Assembly (NCBI RefSeq): GCF_000425445.1 | Contig: NZ_KE384377.1 | Coordinates: 614,070 to 678,069, forward strand | DNA from: Flavobacterium denitrificans DSM 15936 | Lineage (GTDB): Bacteria > Bacteroidota > Bacteroidia > Flavobacteriales > Flavobacteriaceae | Direction of reading: 5' to 3' | DNA: 64,000 nt | In this document: one piece after another, positions 6,716 through 13,742 of the stretch | Layout of the letters: each line of letters starts with the position of its first letter | Numbering within the stretch: position 1 is the stretch's first letter | Program-made: the position numbers and the translations under genes | Notes under the pieces: model-generated | Seen by the model: only the letters and a program-made list of their open reading frames with translations | Databases searched by the model: none | Told to the model about the DNA's origin: nothing

Positions 6716-7207
6716 ATGAAAAGAAGCCAAAGAAAATTTTTAAAATTGATTATTGGAACCATTTTATTTACCGCTAATTCATACTCACAAGAAAGTATTG
6801 TTGCTACTGGCGGGAAAGGTACAGGAACCGGTGGGTCATCAAGTTATTCGGTGGGACAGATTGCTGCTATACAATTAAAAGGTAGCGGTGGGTCTGCTCA
6901 AGAAGGTATTCAGCAAGCCTATGAAATTGCGACTTTAGGAAATGATGAATTCGATGAAATTAGTTTAGTTATGACTGCTTTTCCTAATCCGGTTGTTGAT
7001 GAACTAAATTTTATCGTACTCAATAATAAATTTGAAGACTTGTCTTATGATTTATTTGATATAAACGGAAGAGTAGTATCAAAAACCAATAATATAAGCG
7101 CTTCCGAAACAAAAGTTTCAATGCAGGGATTAGTAAAAGGAGTTTATTTTCTCTCAATAAATAACAATTCGAAAAAGATAAAAACATTTAAAATTATTAA
7201 AAAATAA
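6716..7207 (+). CDS. Secreted protein with T9SS type A sorting domain
   Basis: 163 residues. A signal peptide (KLIIGTILFTANSYSQ) is followed by a Gly/Ser-rich segment containing SSSYSVGQIAAIQ, a pattern common in Bacteroidota surface proteins, and then a linker. A C-terminal domain of about 75 residues starts TAFPNPVVDELNF and ends GVYFLSINNNSKKIKTFKIIKK, the hallmark of type A substrates of the type IX secretion system. The protein should be exported to the periplasm, moved across the outer membrane by T9SS, and processed. The passenger is very short, so this may be a minimal surface protein rather than an enzyme. A second secreted gene follows 23 bp downstream, probably in the same operon. 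Confidence 0.85.
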   Translation: MKRSQRKFLKLIIGTILFTANSYSQESIVATGGKGTGTGGSSSYSVGQIAAIQLKGSGGSAQEGIQQAYEIATLGNDEFDEISLVMTAFPNPVVDELNFIVLNNKFEDLSYDLFDINGRVVSKTNNISASETKVSMQGLVKGVYFLSINNNSKKIKTFKIIKK

Positions 7208-7230
7208 AATTAAAAACAGTAGAAATATAT

Positions 7231-8265
7231 ATGAAAAAAATTACTCTCGTATTACTATTATTAAGTTCTTTTACAATTTTACTTGCACAAGCTCCACAAA
7301 AAATGAGTTATCAGTCTGTGATTCGTAAAACAGATGGAACATTGCTAACAAATACTTTAGTTGGCATTAAAACTAGTATTTTATTAGGTTCAGCAACAGG
7401 AACAGCTTCTTACATAGAAACTCAAACTACAACAACAAACGCCAACGGATTGGCAACAATGGAAATTGGAGGAGGAACTCCAGTTACAGGTACATTTTCG
7501 GGAATTAACTGGGGAGCAGGATCACATTTTGTAAAAACAGAAATTGATCCAGCCGGAGGAACTAATTATACGATTAGTGGTACACGCCAGCTCTTAAGTG
7601 TCCCTTATGCTTTGTATGCGGGAAGCAGTGCAACTAAAGGAAAAACAACTATAACCATTACCGGTGATATAACGGATGCTGAGGCTGCTGCACAAATACA
7701 ATCTGAGTTTGGACCTTACACAGAAAATATTTATATTATGGGTACAACAAATCTGACTACTATTGATTTGAGCATGGTAAAAAAAATTATAGACCTCAGT
7801 GTAAGTGATAATTTAAAATTGACAACTATAAATTTTAGTAATCTCAGCGAAATTTATAAGGATTTAAAAATAATGGGAAATGAAAAATTAGGTTCAGTTT
7901 TGTTTCCTGTTTTGAAAATAAGCTATTCAGGTGATACAAATATTTCAAGAAATTCTTCTTTAACATCTATTTCTTTTCCTTTGCTAACAAAATCAATAGA
8001 ACTTTATTTTACAAACAATCCTGTTCTTACTTCTATAGATGTACCTTTATTGACTTTTGTTAATAATAATGAGGGAGTTACTTTTAGAAATAATGCTCTT
8101 TCCAGTGCTCAGATTAATTTAATTTTAAGCAGATTAAAAAATTTAACTTCTAAAGGAAATTATATCCAATTAGACAGGCAAACTCCGGCAGCTCCTCCTA
8201 CAGGCCAAGGAATTACAGATAAAGCATTTTTAATAAACAGGGGAGATATTCTAACAACAGATTGA
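7231..8265 (+). CDS. Secreted surface protein with leucine-rich-like repeats
   Basis: 344 residues. A signal peptide (LVLLLLSSFTILLAQA) leads into a beta-rich domain of about 110 residues beginning APQKMSYQSVIRKTDG and ending LLSVPYALYAG. This N-terminal module recurs in Bacteroidota tail-fibre-like and surface proteins. The rest contains irregular repeats with TTIDLS, LTTINFS, LTSISFP and LTSIDVP spacings, resembling BspA-type leucine-rich or receptor-L repeats. No sorting domain is present at the C-terminus. It follows the T9SS protein closely and its transcript ends in a hairpin at 8295-8327. A role in adhesion or surface recognition is inferred. Confidence 0.75.
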   Translation: MKKITLVLLLLSSFTILLAQAPQKMSYQSVIRKTDGTLLTNTLVGIKTSILLGSATGTASYIETQTTTTNANGLATMEIGGGTPVTGTFSGINWGAGSHFVKTEIDPAGGTNYTISGTRQLLSVPYALYAGSSATKGKTTITITGDITDAEAAAQIQSEFGPYTENIYIMGTTNLTTIDLSMVKKIIDLSVSDNLKLTTINFSNLSEIYKDLKIMGNEKLGSVLFPVLKISYSGDTNISRNSSLTSISFPLLTKSIELYFTNNPVLTSIDVPLLTFVNNNEGVTFRNNALSSAQINLILSRLKNLTSKGNYIQLDRQTPAAPPTGQGITDKAFLINRGDILTTD

Positions 8266-8294
8266 TTTGCAGAAAATATTTTTTAGATGCATTG

Positions 8295-8327
8295 AAAAAC
8301 ACCGGTCACAAGGCTGGTGTTTTTTTT
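8295..8327 (+). terminator. Hairpin terminator of the CACCRG family
   Basis: AAAAACACCGGTCACAAGGC-type stem followed by eight T, 29 bp after the surface-protein stop. Second of three related terminators. Confidence 0.75.
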
Positions 8328-8437
8328 ACCGTGAATTCTGAAACTTTTAATCTAATTCATATAACATAATATTTTCAAAAAAGATCCAATTTTAAATAAA
8401 TAAAAATCAGCAAATTATTAATTAAAATTAAAAAATC

Positions 8438-8557
8438 ATGAACAATATTTTTAGAGGATTGTTAGCCGGTTATGGTGCTAAAAAATTAGGAGGAGGTTGT
8501 TTTGGAACGATCATAGTTTTTATTATTTTATGGGTGCTTTTAGGTCAATGCAGTTGA
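8438..8557 (+). CDS. 39-aa membrane peptide
   Basis: ATG frame encoding MNNIFRGLLAGYGAKKLGGG followed by CFGTIIVFIILWVLLGQCS. It has a glycine-rich basic N-terminal part and one hydrophobic helix of about 16 residues. Stop and start are well defined, and it lies alone upstream of the DUF808 gene. Very short Gly-Ala-Lys-Lys-Leu-Gly-Gly-Gly proteins with one helix are, to my recollection, common small hypothetical proteins in Flavobacterium. Function unknown. Confidence 0.55.
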   Translation: MNNIFRGLLAGYGAKKLGGGCFGTIIVFIILWVLLGQCS

Positions 8558-8673
8558 TTTTTTTTACAGGACTTGTTTACAAAAATTACGAATAAAAACA
8601 CAAATTTTGATGCTATATTATTGGGAAGATTAAGGCAAAATGTCTAGATTCGCATCACTAAAATAAAAATAAA

Positions 8674-9558
8674 ATGGGTTCAGGTTTTTTCGCTTTATTA
8701 GATGATATCGCAGCAATTATGGATGATGTTGCAGTAATGAGCAAAGTAGCAGCAAAAAAAACAGCTGGAATTTTGGGTGACGACTTAGCGGTCAACGCCG
8801 AAAAAGCTTCTGGATTTGCATCCTCTCGTGAGCTTCCGGTATTGTGGGCAATTAGTAAAGGTTCATTATTGAATAAAATTATTATTCTACCAATTGCATT
8901 TTTGTTAAGTGCTTTTTTTCCGGTTGCTATTATCGTAATTTTGGTTTTAGGAGGACTTTTTCTTGCTTATGAAGGTGCTGAAAAAATTTACGAATTTATA
9001 TTTCCTCATAAACACGAAGAATCAGAAGGGATTACAGATGAGACATTTACCGAGGAACAGATTCTGGAAATGGAAAAAGGAAAAATAAAATCAGCTATCG
9101 TAACCGATTTTATTTTATCTATAGAAATTGTAATTATTGCATTGGGAACTGTCATTGATGAGCCATTAACACAGCAAATTATTGTTACTTCAGTTATTGC
9201 ATTGATTGCAACAATAGGGGTTTATGGAATTGTGGCCCTGATAGTCAGAATGGATGAAGCAGGTTATAAGCTTATAAAATATAGCAAAAGTGAAAAAAGT
9301 CCGTCAAGATTTATTGGGAATTTATTGGTAAAAGCGCTTCCCTTAGTTATCAAAGGTTTGACTGTGGTTGGGACTATCGCTCTGCTTTTAGTGGCAGGAG
9401 GTATTTTTGTGCATTATATACCATTTTTCCATCATTATGTACCTCAAATAAAACTTCCAGATATTATCAAGGAATTTGTTGTTGGTTTGGTATTAGGAGC
9501 TGCTGTTTTGATAGTTGTAAATATCTTTAAAAAGATTTTCAAAAAGAAATCAGTTTAA
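8674..9558 (+). CDS. DUF808 family inner-membrane protein
   Basis: 294 residues. The N-terminus MGSGFFALLDDIAAIMDDVA is the signature of the DUF808/YedI family. It continues with KVAAKKTAGILGDDLAVNAEKASG and then about six hydrophobic helices (residues 72-105, 148-165, 172-195, 225-250, 270-285). The length is normal for the family. The function is not established, and it is an integral inner-membrane protein. A hairpin of the same terminator family as its neighbours lies 22 bp after the stop. Confidence 0.85.
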   Translation: MGSGFFALLDDIAAIMDDVAVMSKVAAKKTAGILGDDLAVNAEKASGFASSRELPVLWAISKGSLLNKIIILPIAFLLSAFFPVAIIVILVLGGLFLAYEGAEKIYEFIFPHKHEESEGITDETFTEEQILEMEKGKIKSAIVTDFILSIEIVIIALGTVIDEPLTQQIIVTSVIALIATIGVYGIVALIVRMDEAGYKLIKYSKSEKSPSRFIGNLLVKALPLVIKGLTVVGTIALLLVAGGIFVHYIPFFHHYVPQIKLPDIIKEFVVGLVLGAAVLIVVNIFKKIFKKKSV

Positions 9559-9580
9559 ATAATTGACTCTAAAATAAGCG

Positions 9581-9617
9581 AAAACACTAGTCGAAAGGCT
9601 GGTGTTTTTTTTTTTTT
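9581..9617 (+). terminator. Hairpin terminator, third copy of the family
   Basis: AAAACACTAGTCGAAAGGCT-type hairpin with a run of thirteen T, closing the DUF808 gene. It shares the sequence TCGAAAGGCTGGTGTTTTTT with the copy at 6606-6640. Confidence 0.8.
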
Positions 9618-9644
9618 GAGCAGAAATGTCATTTTCAGTTCAAG

Positions 9645-9725
9645 TTTAGTCCCGCTCTCCGCTGTATCTTTTCATCCGCAAAAAAGCGGATAAAAAGGAT
9701 GCCGCTTCGATCGGGGCTAGACGAG
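9645..9725. repeat. Flavobacterium-type intergenic repeat (CCCGATCGAAGCGGCATCC)
   Basis: Read on the minus strand it runs AGCCCCGATCGAAGCGGCAT, then a hairpin (ATCCGC-A6-GCGGAT, 9674-9691), then AGATACAGCGGAGAGCGGGA. I recall this layout as a frequent intergenic repeat in Flavobacterium. It is GC-rich against its surroundings and contains no believable gene, and a 64-codon minus-strand frame across it is incidental. With the flanking AT-rich sequence it accounts for the 338-bp gap 9559-9896. Confidence 0.6.
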
Positions 9726-9896
9726 AAGTTATTATTTTCGTAAGAAATAACGTTATTTTTTAAATATTTTTTCATACTATAAATGATTGATTTGTACTTG
9801 CTTAATATTAAGTTGAAACTATTTAACATTTTTTATAAGCAACCTTTGCAACTATGCCACATCTTCATAGTAATTAACAATTAATTATTATTTTAT

Positions 9897-10310
9897 ATGA
9901 AAAGGTTTAGATTAAAATCAGTTTTAGTAGTATTATTTTTATCAACTGCATTAATTTCATGCAATAACGATGATGACAACGTAGAATCGGCAGTTAAAAC
10001 AAAAGCAGCATTTGTTACTAAAATAGAAGGGCCGGCTACAGGAAAAGTAAACGACGAATTGAGTTATGATGTTACTTATTTAGTAGATAATGCTTGTGGT
10101 GAATTTGATAAAATTACTGAAACTACAATCGGCGAAGCTAAAGGATTGCAAGTTGTAGCAAAATATCCAGTAGATGGAGTTTGTACACAACAAGTGCCAG
10201 ACCCAAAAAAGACAGTTTACAAATTCAAAGCAACTGCAAAAGGAACAATCGAAATCAAATTCAGAAAATCAGAAACTGAATTCTTGACTCAGAAAGTTGT
10301 GATTGAATAA
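9897..10310 (+). CDS. Lipoprotein of unknown function
   Basis: 137 residues. The N-terminus KSVLVVLFLSTALISCNNDDD has a lipobox with the acylated Cys at residue 22, followed by an Asn/Asp-rich linker. The rest is a single beta-rich domain with two internal Cys (DNACGEFDK and DGVCTQQ), about 36 residues apart, that could form a disulfide. The protein is likely exposed on the periplasmic or outer face of the outer membrane. A similar lipobox followed by acidic residues often marks surface-exported lipoproteins in this phylum. No function can be assigned. Confidence 0.75.
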   Translation: MKRFRLKSVLVVLFLSTALISCNNDDDNVESAVKTKAAFVTKIEGPATGKVNDELSYDVTYLVDNACGEFDKITETTIGEAKGLQVVAKYPVDGVCTQQVPDPKKTVYKFKATAKGTIEIKFRKSETEFLTQKVVIE

Positions 10311-10422
10311 ACCGCTTTCTTAGTTGAAATTTTTTTAGGTTGATAAGCCATTTTGCAGAAGTTTAATTTTTTAAATCGATGTAAAATGGTTTTTTTGATC
10401 AAAGAAACTGAATCAAAATGAT

Positions 10423-10430
10423 TATCTTTG
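10423..10430 (+). promoter_or_regulatory. -7 promoter box TATCTTTG
   Basis: Exact TAnnTTTG match, 19 bp before the antitoxin ATG. This is the likely promoter of the toxin-antitoxin pair. Confidence 0.5.
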
Positions 10431-10449
10431 GTTTATAAAGAATAAAGTT

Positions 10450-10695
10450 ATGGGAGCCTTAGAGTTGAGAGAAAGTGTGTTAGAATATTTAAACACGGCT
10501 GATGAGCGTCTTTTAAAAGTTGTAAAAGCAGTTATTGAGAGTTATCAAGAAGAAGATATAGTTGCATTTTCAGTAGAAGGAAAACCAATTACAAGGAATG
10601 AGTATAAAACTCAACTGGCTGATGCTAAATTAGAAATTGAAAAGGGAGAATATACCTCACAGGAAGATTTAGAAAAAGAATCTGAGAGTTGGTAA
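10450..10695 (+). CDS. Antitoxin of a RelE/ParE-type module
   Basis: 81 residues, acidic. The N-terminal half (LRESVLEYLNTADERLLKVVKAVIESYQ) looks helical and could dimerise or bind DNA. A middle phrase (FSVEGKPITRNEYKTQL) and a Glu-rich tail (SQEDLEKESESW) follow, which is the layout of antitoxins paired with ParE-like toxins in Bacteroidota. The stop codon overlaps the toxin ATG by one base (TAATG), the usual arrangement of coupled toxin-antitoxin genes. The antitoxin is intact even though the toxin frame is interrupted. Confidence 0.7.
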   Translation: MGALELRESVLEYLNTADERLLKVVKAVIESYQEEDIVAFSVEGKPITRNEYKTQLADAKLEIEKGEYTSQEDLEKESESW

Positions 10696-10985
10696 TGGAA
10701 AAGTTTTTAAAAGTAGTATGGACTCATACTGCTAAAGATCAGTTAAGAACAATTTTTAATTATTATAAAGAGAAATCAGTCCAAGGCGCTAATAATATTA
10801 AAAGTGAAATATTAAATATTACTAAGGCTATACGTTTTAGTGAACAATTTCAAAAAGACGAAATTGAGCCAGAATATAGGAGAATAATAGTAAAGGATTA
10901 CAAGATATTATAATTGGTAGAAAACGAGGTAATTTATATTTCTAAAATATTTTCTACAAAGCGGAATTCTTCTAAACAATTATAA
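10695..10985 (+). pseudogene. RelE/ParE-family toxin interrupted by an in-frame TAA
   Basis: The frame starting MEKFLKVVWTHTAKDQLRTI is a typical ParE/RelE toxin (WT..A..QL..I..YY). It stops at 10911-10913 after YRRIIVKDYKIL, giving 72 residues. Reading on in the same frame gives LVENEVIYISKIFSTKRNSS and a stop at 10983-10985. This is exactly the final strands and 'I-F-x-T-R-x-N-P'-type end of the family, for a total of 96 residues. The family usually has an aromatic residue at the stop position, so a TAT-to-TAA change explains it. The C-terminal strands carry residues needed by such toxins, so the product is probably inactive. A sequencing error cannot be excluded. Confidence 0.75.
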
Positions 10986-11008
10986 AAAGAGCTTTAGGCT
11001 CTTTTTTT
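10984..11008 (+). terminator. Hairpin terminator
   Basis: AAAAAGAGC-TTTAG-GCTCTTTTT. It begins inside the stop codon of the uninterrupted toxin frame, which supports 10985 as the ancestral gene end. Confidence 0.75.
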
Positions 11009-11038
11009 GTATCATCTAGTTGAGTGAAGTAAACTCAC

Positions 11039-11069
11039 TTTGTCATTCCTTCAAAATTTACTATTTTTG
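11039..11069 (+). promoter_or_regulatory. Promoter: TTTG-N19-TATTTTTG
   Basis: TTTG at 11039-11042 and TATTTTTG at 11062-11069, exactly 19 bp apart, match the Bacteroidota consensus and sit 18 bp before the chosen aguB start. Confidence 0.7.
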
Positions 11070-11087
11070 CACTCTAAATTTTATGTC

Positions 11088-11978
11088 ATGCCGAAAAGAA
11101 AATATAAAATATCAGTAATTCAGTTAAACCTGAATGATGTTGCTGAAAATAATCTTAAAAAATGTATCAGTTGGGTAAGAGATGCTGCAAGTCAAGGTGC
11201 TGAAGTTATCTTACTTCCTGAATTATATAGCAGTCATTATTTCTGTCAAAGCGAAGATGTAGATAATTTTGCATTAGCAGAACCATTGTACAGTACTTCA
11301 TTTATTGCTTTCAGTGAATTGGCGAAAGAATTAGGAGTTGTGATCATTGTTCCTTTCTTTGAAAAAAGAATGGCTGGTATTTACCATAACAGCGCTTATA
11401 TTATTGATACTGATGGAACTGAAGCTGGTTTGTACCGTAAAATGCATATTCCAGACGATCCGCATTTCTACGAAAAATTCTATTTCACTCCTGGCGATTT
11501 AGGTTTTCAGGCAATCGAAACTAAAAAAGGAACGGTTGGAACATTAATCTGTTGGGATCAATGGTACCCAGAAGCGGCTCGTATTACAGCTTTAAAAGGA
11601 GCCGAAGTTTTATTTTATCCAACAGCTATTGGATGGCATCCAAAAGAAAAAGAACAATACGGAGAAAATCAATACGGAGCTTGGATGAATGTAATGAAAG
11701 GCCACGCTGTAGCAAATGGTGTTTTCGTTGCAGCCGCAAACAGAATCGGTCTTGAGAAATATATTGAGGGAACAGAAGGAATTCAATTCTGGGGAGCTTC
11801 TTTCATTGCAGGACCACAAGGAGAAATTTTAGCTCAAGCTTCGCACGATAAGGAAGAAATTTTGATTGCTGAAGTAGATTTAGATTTACAAGAAAATGTT
11901 CGCCAAAACTGGCCATTCTTCAGAGATAGAAGAATTGATGCTTTTGGAGATATTACAAAAAGAGCGATTGATAAATAA
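11088..11978 (+). CDS. aguB: N-carbamoylputrescine amidohydrolase
   Basis: 296 residues of the carbon-nitrogen hydrolase (nitrilase) superfamily. It converts N-carbamoylputrescine to putrescine, CO2 and ammonia, the last step of the agmatine route to polyamines. The catalytic triad is visible: E45 (LLPELY), K118 (YRKMHIPDD) and C155 (LICWDQWYPEA). The end (FFRDRRIDAFGDI) is also typical. An in-frame ATG at 11040 lies inside the promoter, so I chose ATG 11088 (MPKRKYKISVIQLN). The partner enzyme AguA is encoded at 15450-16490 in the same orientation, separated by two minus-strand genes. It is cytoplasmic. Confidence 0.92.
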   Translation: MPKRKYKISVIQLNLNDVAENNLKKCISWVRDAASQGAEVILLPELYSSHYFCQSEDVDNFALAEPLYSTSFIAFSELAKELGVVIIVPFFEKRMAGIYHNSAYIIDTDGTEAGLYRKMHIPDDPHFYEKFYFTPGDLGFQAIETKKGTVGTLICWDQWYPEAARITALKGAEVLFYPTAIGWHPKEKEQYGENQYGAWMNVMKGHAVANGVFVAAANRIGLEKYIEGTEGIQFWGASFIAGPQGEILAQASHDKEEILIAEVDLDLQENVRQNWPFFRDRRIDAFGDITKRAIDK

Positions 11979-11995
11979 TCCGATTTAAATTATAT

Positions 11996-12032
11996 AAAAA
12001 AGAGCTGTCTAAAAAAAGATAGCTCTTTTTTT
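11996..12032 (+). terminator. Hairpin terminator of aguB
   Basis: AAAAAAGAGCTGTCT / AGATAGCTCTTTTTTT, 17 bp after the stop codon. Confidence 0.8.
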
Positions 12033-12034
12033 GT

Positions 12035-12200
12035 AAGCTTCGTTCGGAGAAGCGAAATATTTATAGAAAAGAAAGCACACATAGAATAAAAAGCTTCAGC
12101 GAAGCGATATTTTTTTGCAGTCTAATAAATGTCGCTCCTCTAGAGCTTCGTCAATTTACGTTAATTAAATTCTATAAATATTTTGCTCCGCTGGAGCTTG
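12035..12200. repeat. Nested inverted repeat (TTATAGAA / GCTTCGGAG words)
   Basis: AAATATTTATAGAA (12055-12068) and its exact reverse complement (12170-12183) form outer arms extended by GGAGAAGCG and CGCTCCGCTGG-type ends. Between them are the short hairpin GCTTCAGCGAAGC and the segment GTCGCTCCTCTAGAGCTTCG. The whole unit can fold as one large stem with side hairpins. It lies between two convergent terminators and holds no gene. Confidence 0.6.
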
Positions 12201-12217
12201 CCGTGCATTTTTATAGC

Positions 12218-12251
12218 AAAAAAGAGCTATTCAATTTTGAATAGCTCTTTT
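12218..12251 (-). terminator. Hairpin terminator of the OmpA-family gene
   Basis: AAAAAAGAGCTATTCA / TGAATAGCTCTTTT, 24 bp past the minus-strand stop. Confidence 0.75.
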
Positions 12252-12274
12252 CTTGTTTTAGCTTTATATGTAGA

Positions 12275-13540
12275 TTACTTCACTTGGAAAGTAACTCTTC
12301 TCACGATTTGACGTGCTTCTTTAGAGTTTTTGTTAACCGAAGTATCTTCTCCGTTAGCAATTACATTTAATCTTGAAGCATCGATTCCAGCATTTGTTGC
12401 TACTTTTTTCACAGCTTCAGCTCTTTTTCTTGATAATTCAGTATTATAGCTAGAGCTTCCAATTTCGTCAGCATAACCAATAATATCTGCTGATTTCCCT
12501 GGATTGTTTTTCAAGTATTTCACTAAGAAATCAACTCCAGACAATGAAGCGTTTGTTGGTTTAGCCGAATTGAAATCGAAATAAACATTTACATAACCTC
12601 CATTGATTAATTCTTCAACAGTACTGTTTGTAAGACTTCCACTTCCAGCGCCTTTCTTTTCGTAAGTTTTGTCCAAATAGCTTTCTAACTCATCTGGCAC
12701 ACCATTTTGATTGGTATCAATAGATTGTCCTTTTGTGTTAACAGCAACACCAGCAATAGAATTTGGTTCTAAATCATATAAATCTGCAACGCCATCTTTA
12801 TCAGTATCTAAAAGGCCAGTTTCAACTAAATCCACTCTTTTTTCTAATTCACTGATTCTGTCCTCTTCACCAACCCAGTCGGCATGTTTTTCATTTTTAC
12901 CTAAATAGAATGTCAAACCAACAGAAGCATTCAATAAAACTCCATCAAAGGCGCCCGTTCTAGTGGTTCCCATTCCATCAAAGTTCCAGTTTTGTTTTCC
13001 GTTAACAATTCCTGTAAGGTCACCAGTCAAAGCGACTCTATTGCTTAATTTTATTTGACCCGTTAAGCCCAGAATTCCGTGTCCCATATAATCTTGACCT
13101 CCTGGGCCAGTTTCAGTACTAATTTGCGAAACTCCAATACCTCCATGTGCCAAAACACCAATAGTATTTGTCCAAGTTTCAAAATTTAAAGCACGCCCGA
13201 TGTTTACCACACCTTGGATACTTGCTCTAACATATCTGCTTTCAAAATCAGGTGTGTCATCACGTTCTGTGAATTGGTCATAACCTACATCTAATTTCAC
13301 CCCAAATTTTGGGCTAAACATATATCTCACTCCTAAATCGGCGTGAAACGGATTTAAAGTTGAAGTAGAATAGCCAGGAGTCATTGCTCTTGTTGGTTTG
13401 TTGACTCCGCCATTTAGTTCTAAAGACCATTTGTTGTATAATTGCTGATCAGAAGTTGGAGTAGTAGTGGTCGACATATCTTGAGCGCTTGCAGCAAACG
13501 CAAATATTAGAAAGGACAGAGAAGTTAATTTCTTTTTCAT
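12275..13540 (-). CDS. OmpA-family outer membrane protein
   Basis: 421 residues. The signal peptide (LTSLSFLIFAFAASAQD) is followed by an N-terminal beta-barrel of about 200 residues (WSLELNGGVNKP ... GLTFYLGKNEKH). Two calcium-type TSP3-like repeats follow (DTDKDGVADLYDLEPNS, DTNQNGVPDELE), then a C-terminal OmpA peptidoglycan-binding domain from VYFDFNSAKPT, with GYADEIGSSSYN and LSRKRAEAVKK, to the end. It tethers the outer membrane to peptidoglycan. An ATG 13 codons upstream (13579) is at or before the expected transcription start given the TAATTTTG box at 13582-13589, so I chose 13540. Confidence 0.92.
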   Translation of the reverse strand: MKKKLTSLSFLIFAFAASAQDMSTTTTPTSDQQLYNKWSLELNGGVNKPTRAMTPGYSTSTLNPFHADLGVRYMFSPKFGVKLDVGYDQFTERDDTPDFESRYVRASIQGVVNIGRALNFETWTNTIGVLAHGGIGVSQISTETGPGGQDYMGHGILGLTGQIKLSNRVALTGDLTGIVNGKQNWNFDGMGTTRTGAFDGVLLNASVGLTFYLGKNEKHADWVGEEDRISELEKRVDLVETGLLDTDKDGVADLYDLEPNSIAGVAVNTKGQSIDTNQNGVPDELESYLDKTYEKKGAGSGSLTNSTVEELINGGYVNVYFDFNSAKPTNASLSGVDFLVKYLKNNPGKSADIIGYADEIGSSSYNTELSRKRAEAVKKVATNAGIDASRLNVIANGEDTSVNKNSKEARQIVRRVTFQVK

Positions 13541-13581
13541 GATATTCAATTTTAGATTGGTTGTTATTATTAAACTCATGA

Positions 13582-13589
13582 CAAAATTA
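13582..13589 (-). promoter_or_regulatory. -7 promoter box TAATTTTG
   Basis: TAnnTTTG match on the minus strand, 41 bp upstream of the OmpA-family start. It argues against translation from the ATG at 13579. Confidence 0.5.
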
Positions 13590-13692
13590 TAGGGTGGGTT
13601 TTAGAATGTGTTCTATTTGGTCTTACATAATTCCCATGTTTTGGCTTTTTATTATGTAAAATCGTTAATGAAATCAGAAATATGTGCATAAA

Positions 13693-13722
13693 AAAAGGAC
13701 AAAAATTACATTTTGTCCTTTT
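13693..13722 (-). terminator. Hairpin terminator
   Basis: AAAAGGACAAAA / TTTTGTCCTTTT, 20 bp past the stop of the choice-of-anchor I lipoprotein gene. Confidence 0.75.
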
Positions 13723-13742
13723 CTTCCTTTTTAAAATAAGAT

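Noticed and set aside
9635..9829. 64-codon minus-strand frame
   Set aside because: It spans the dispersed GC-rich repeat and has no protein-like features.
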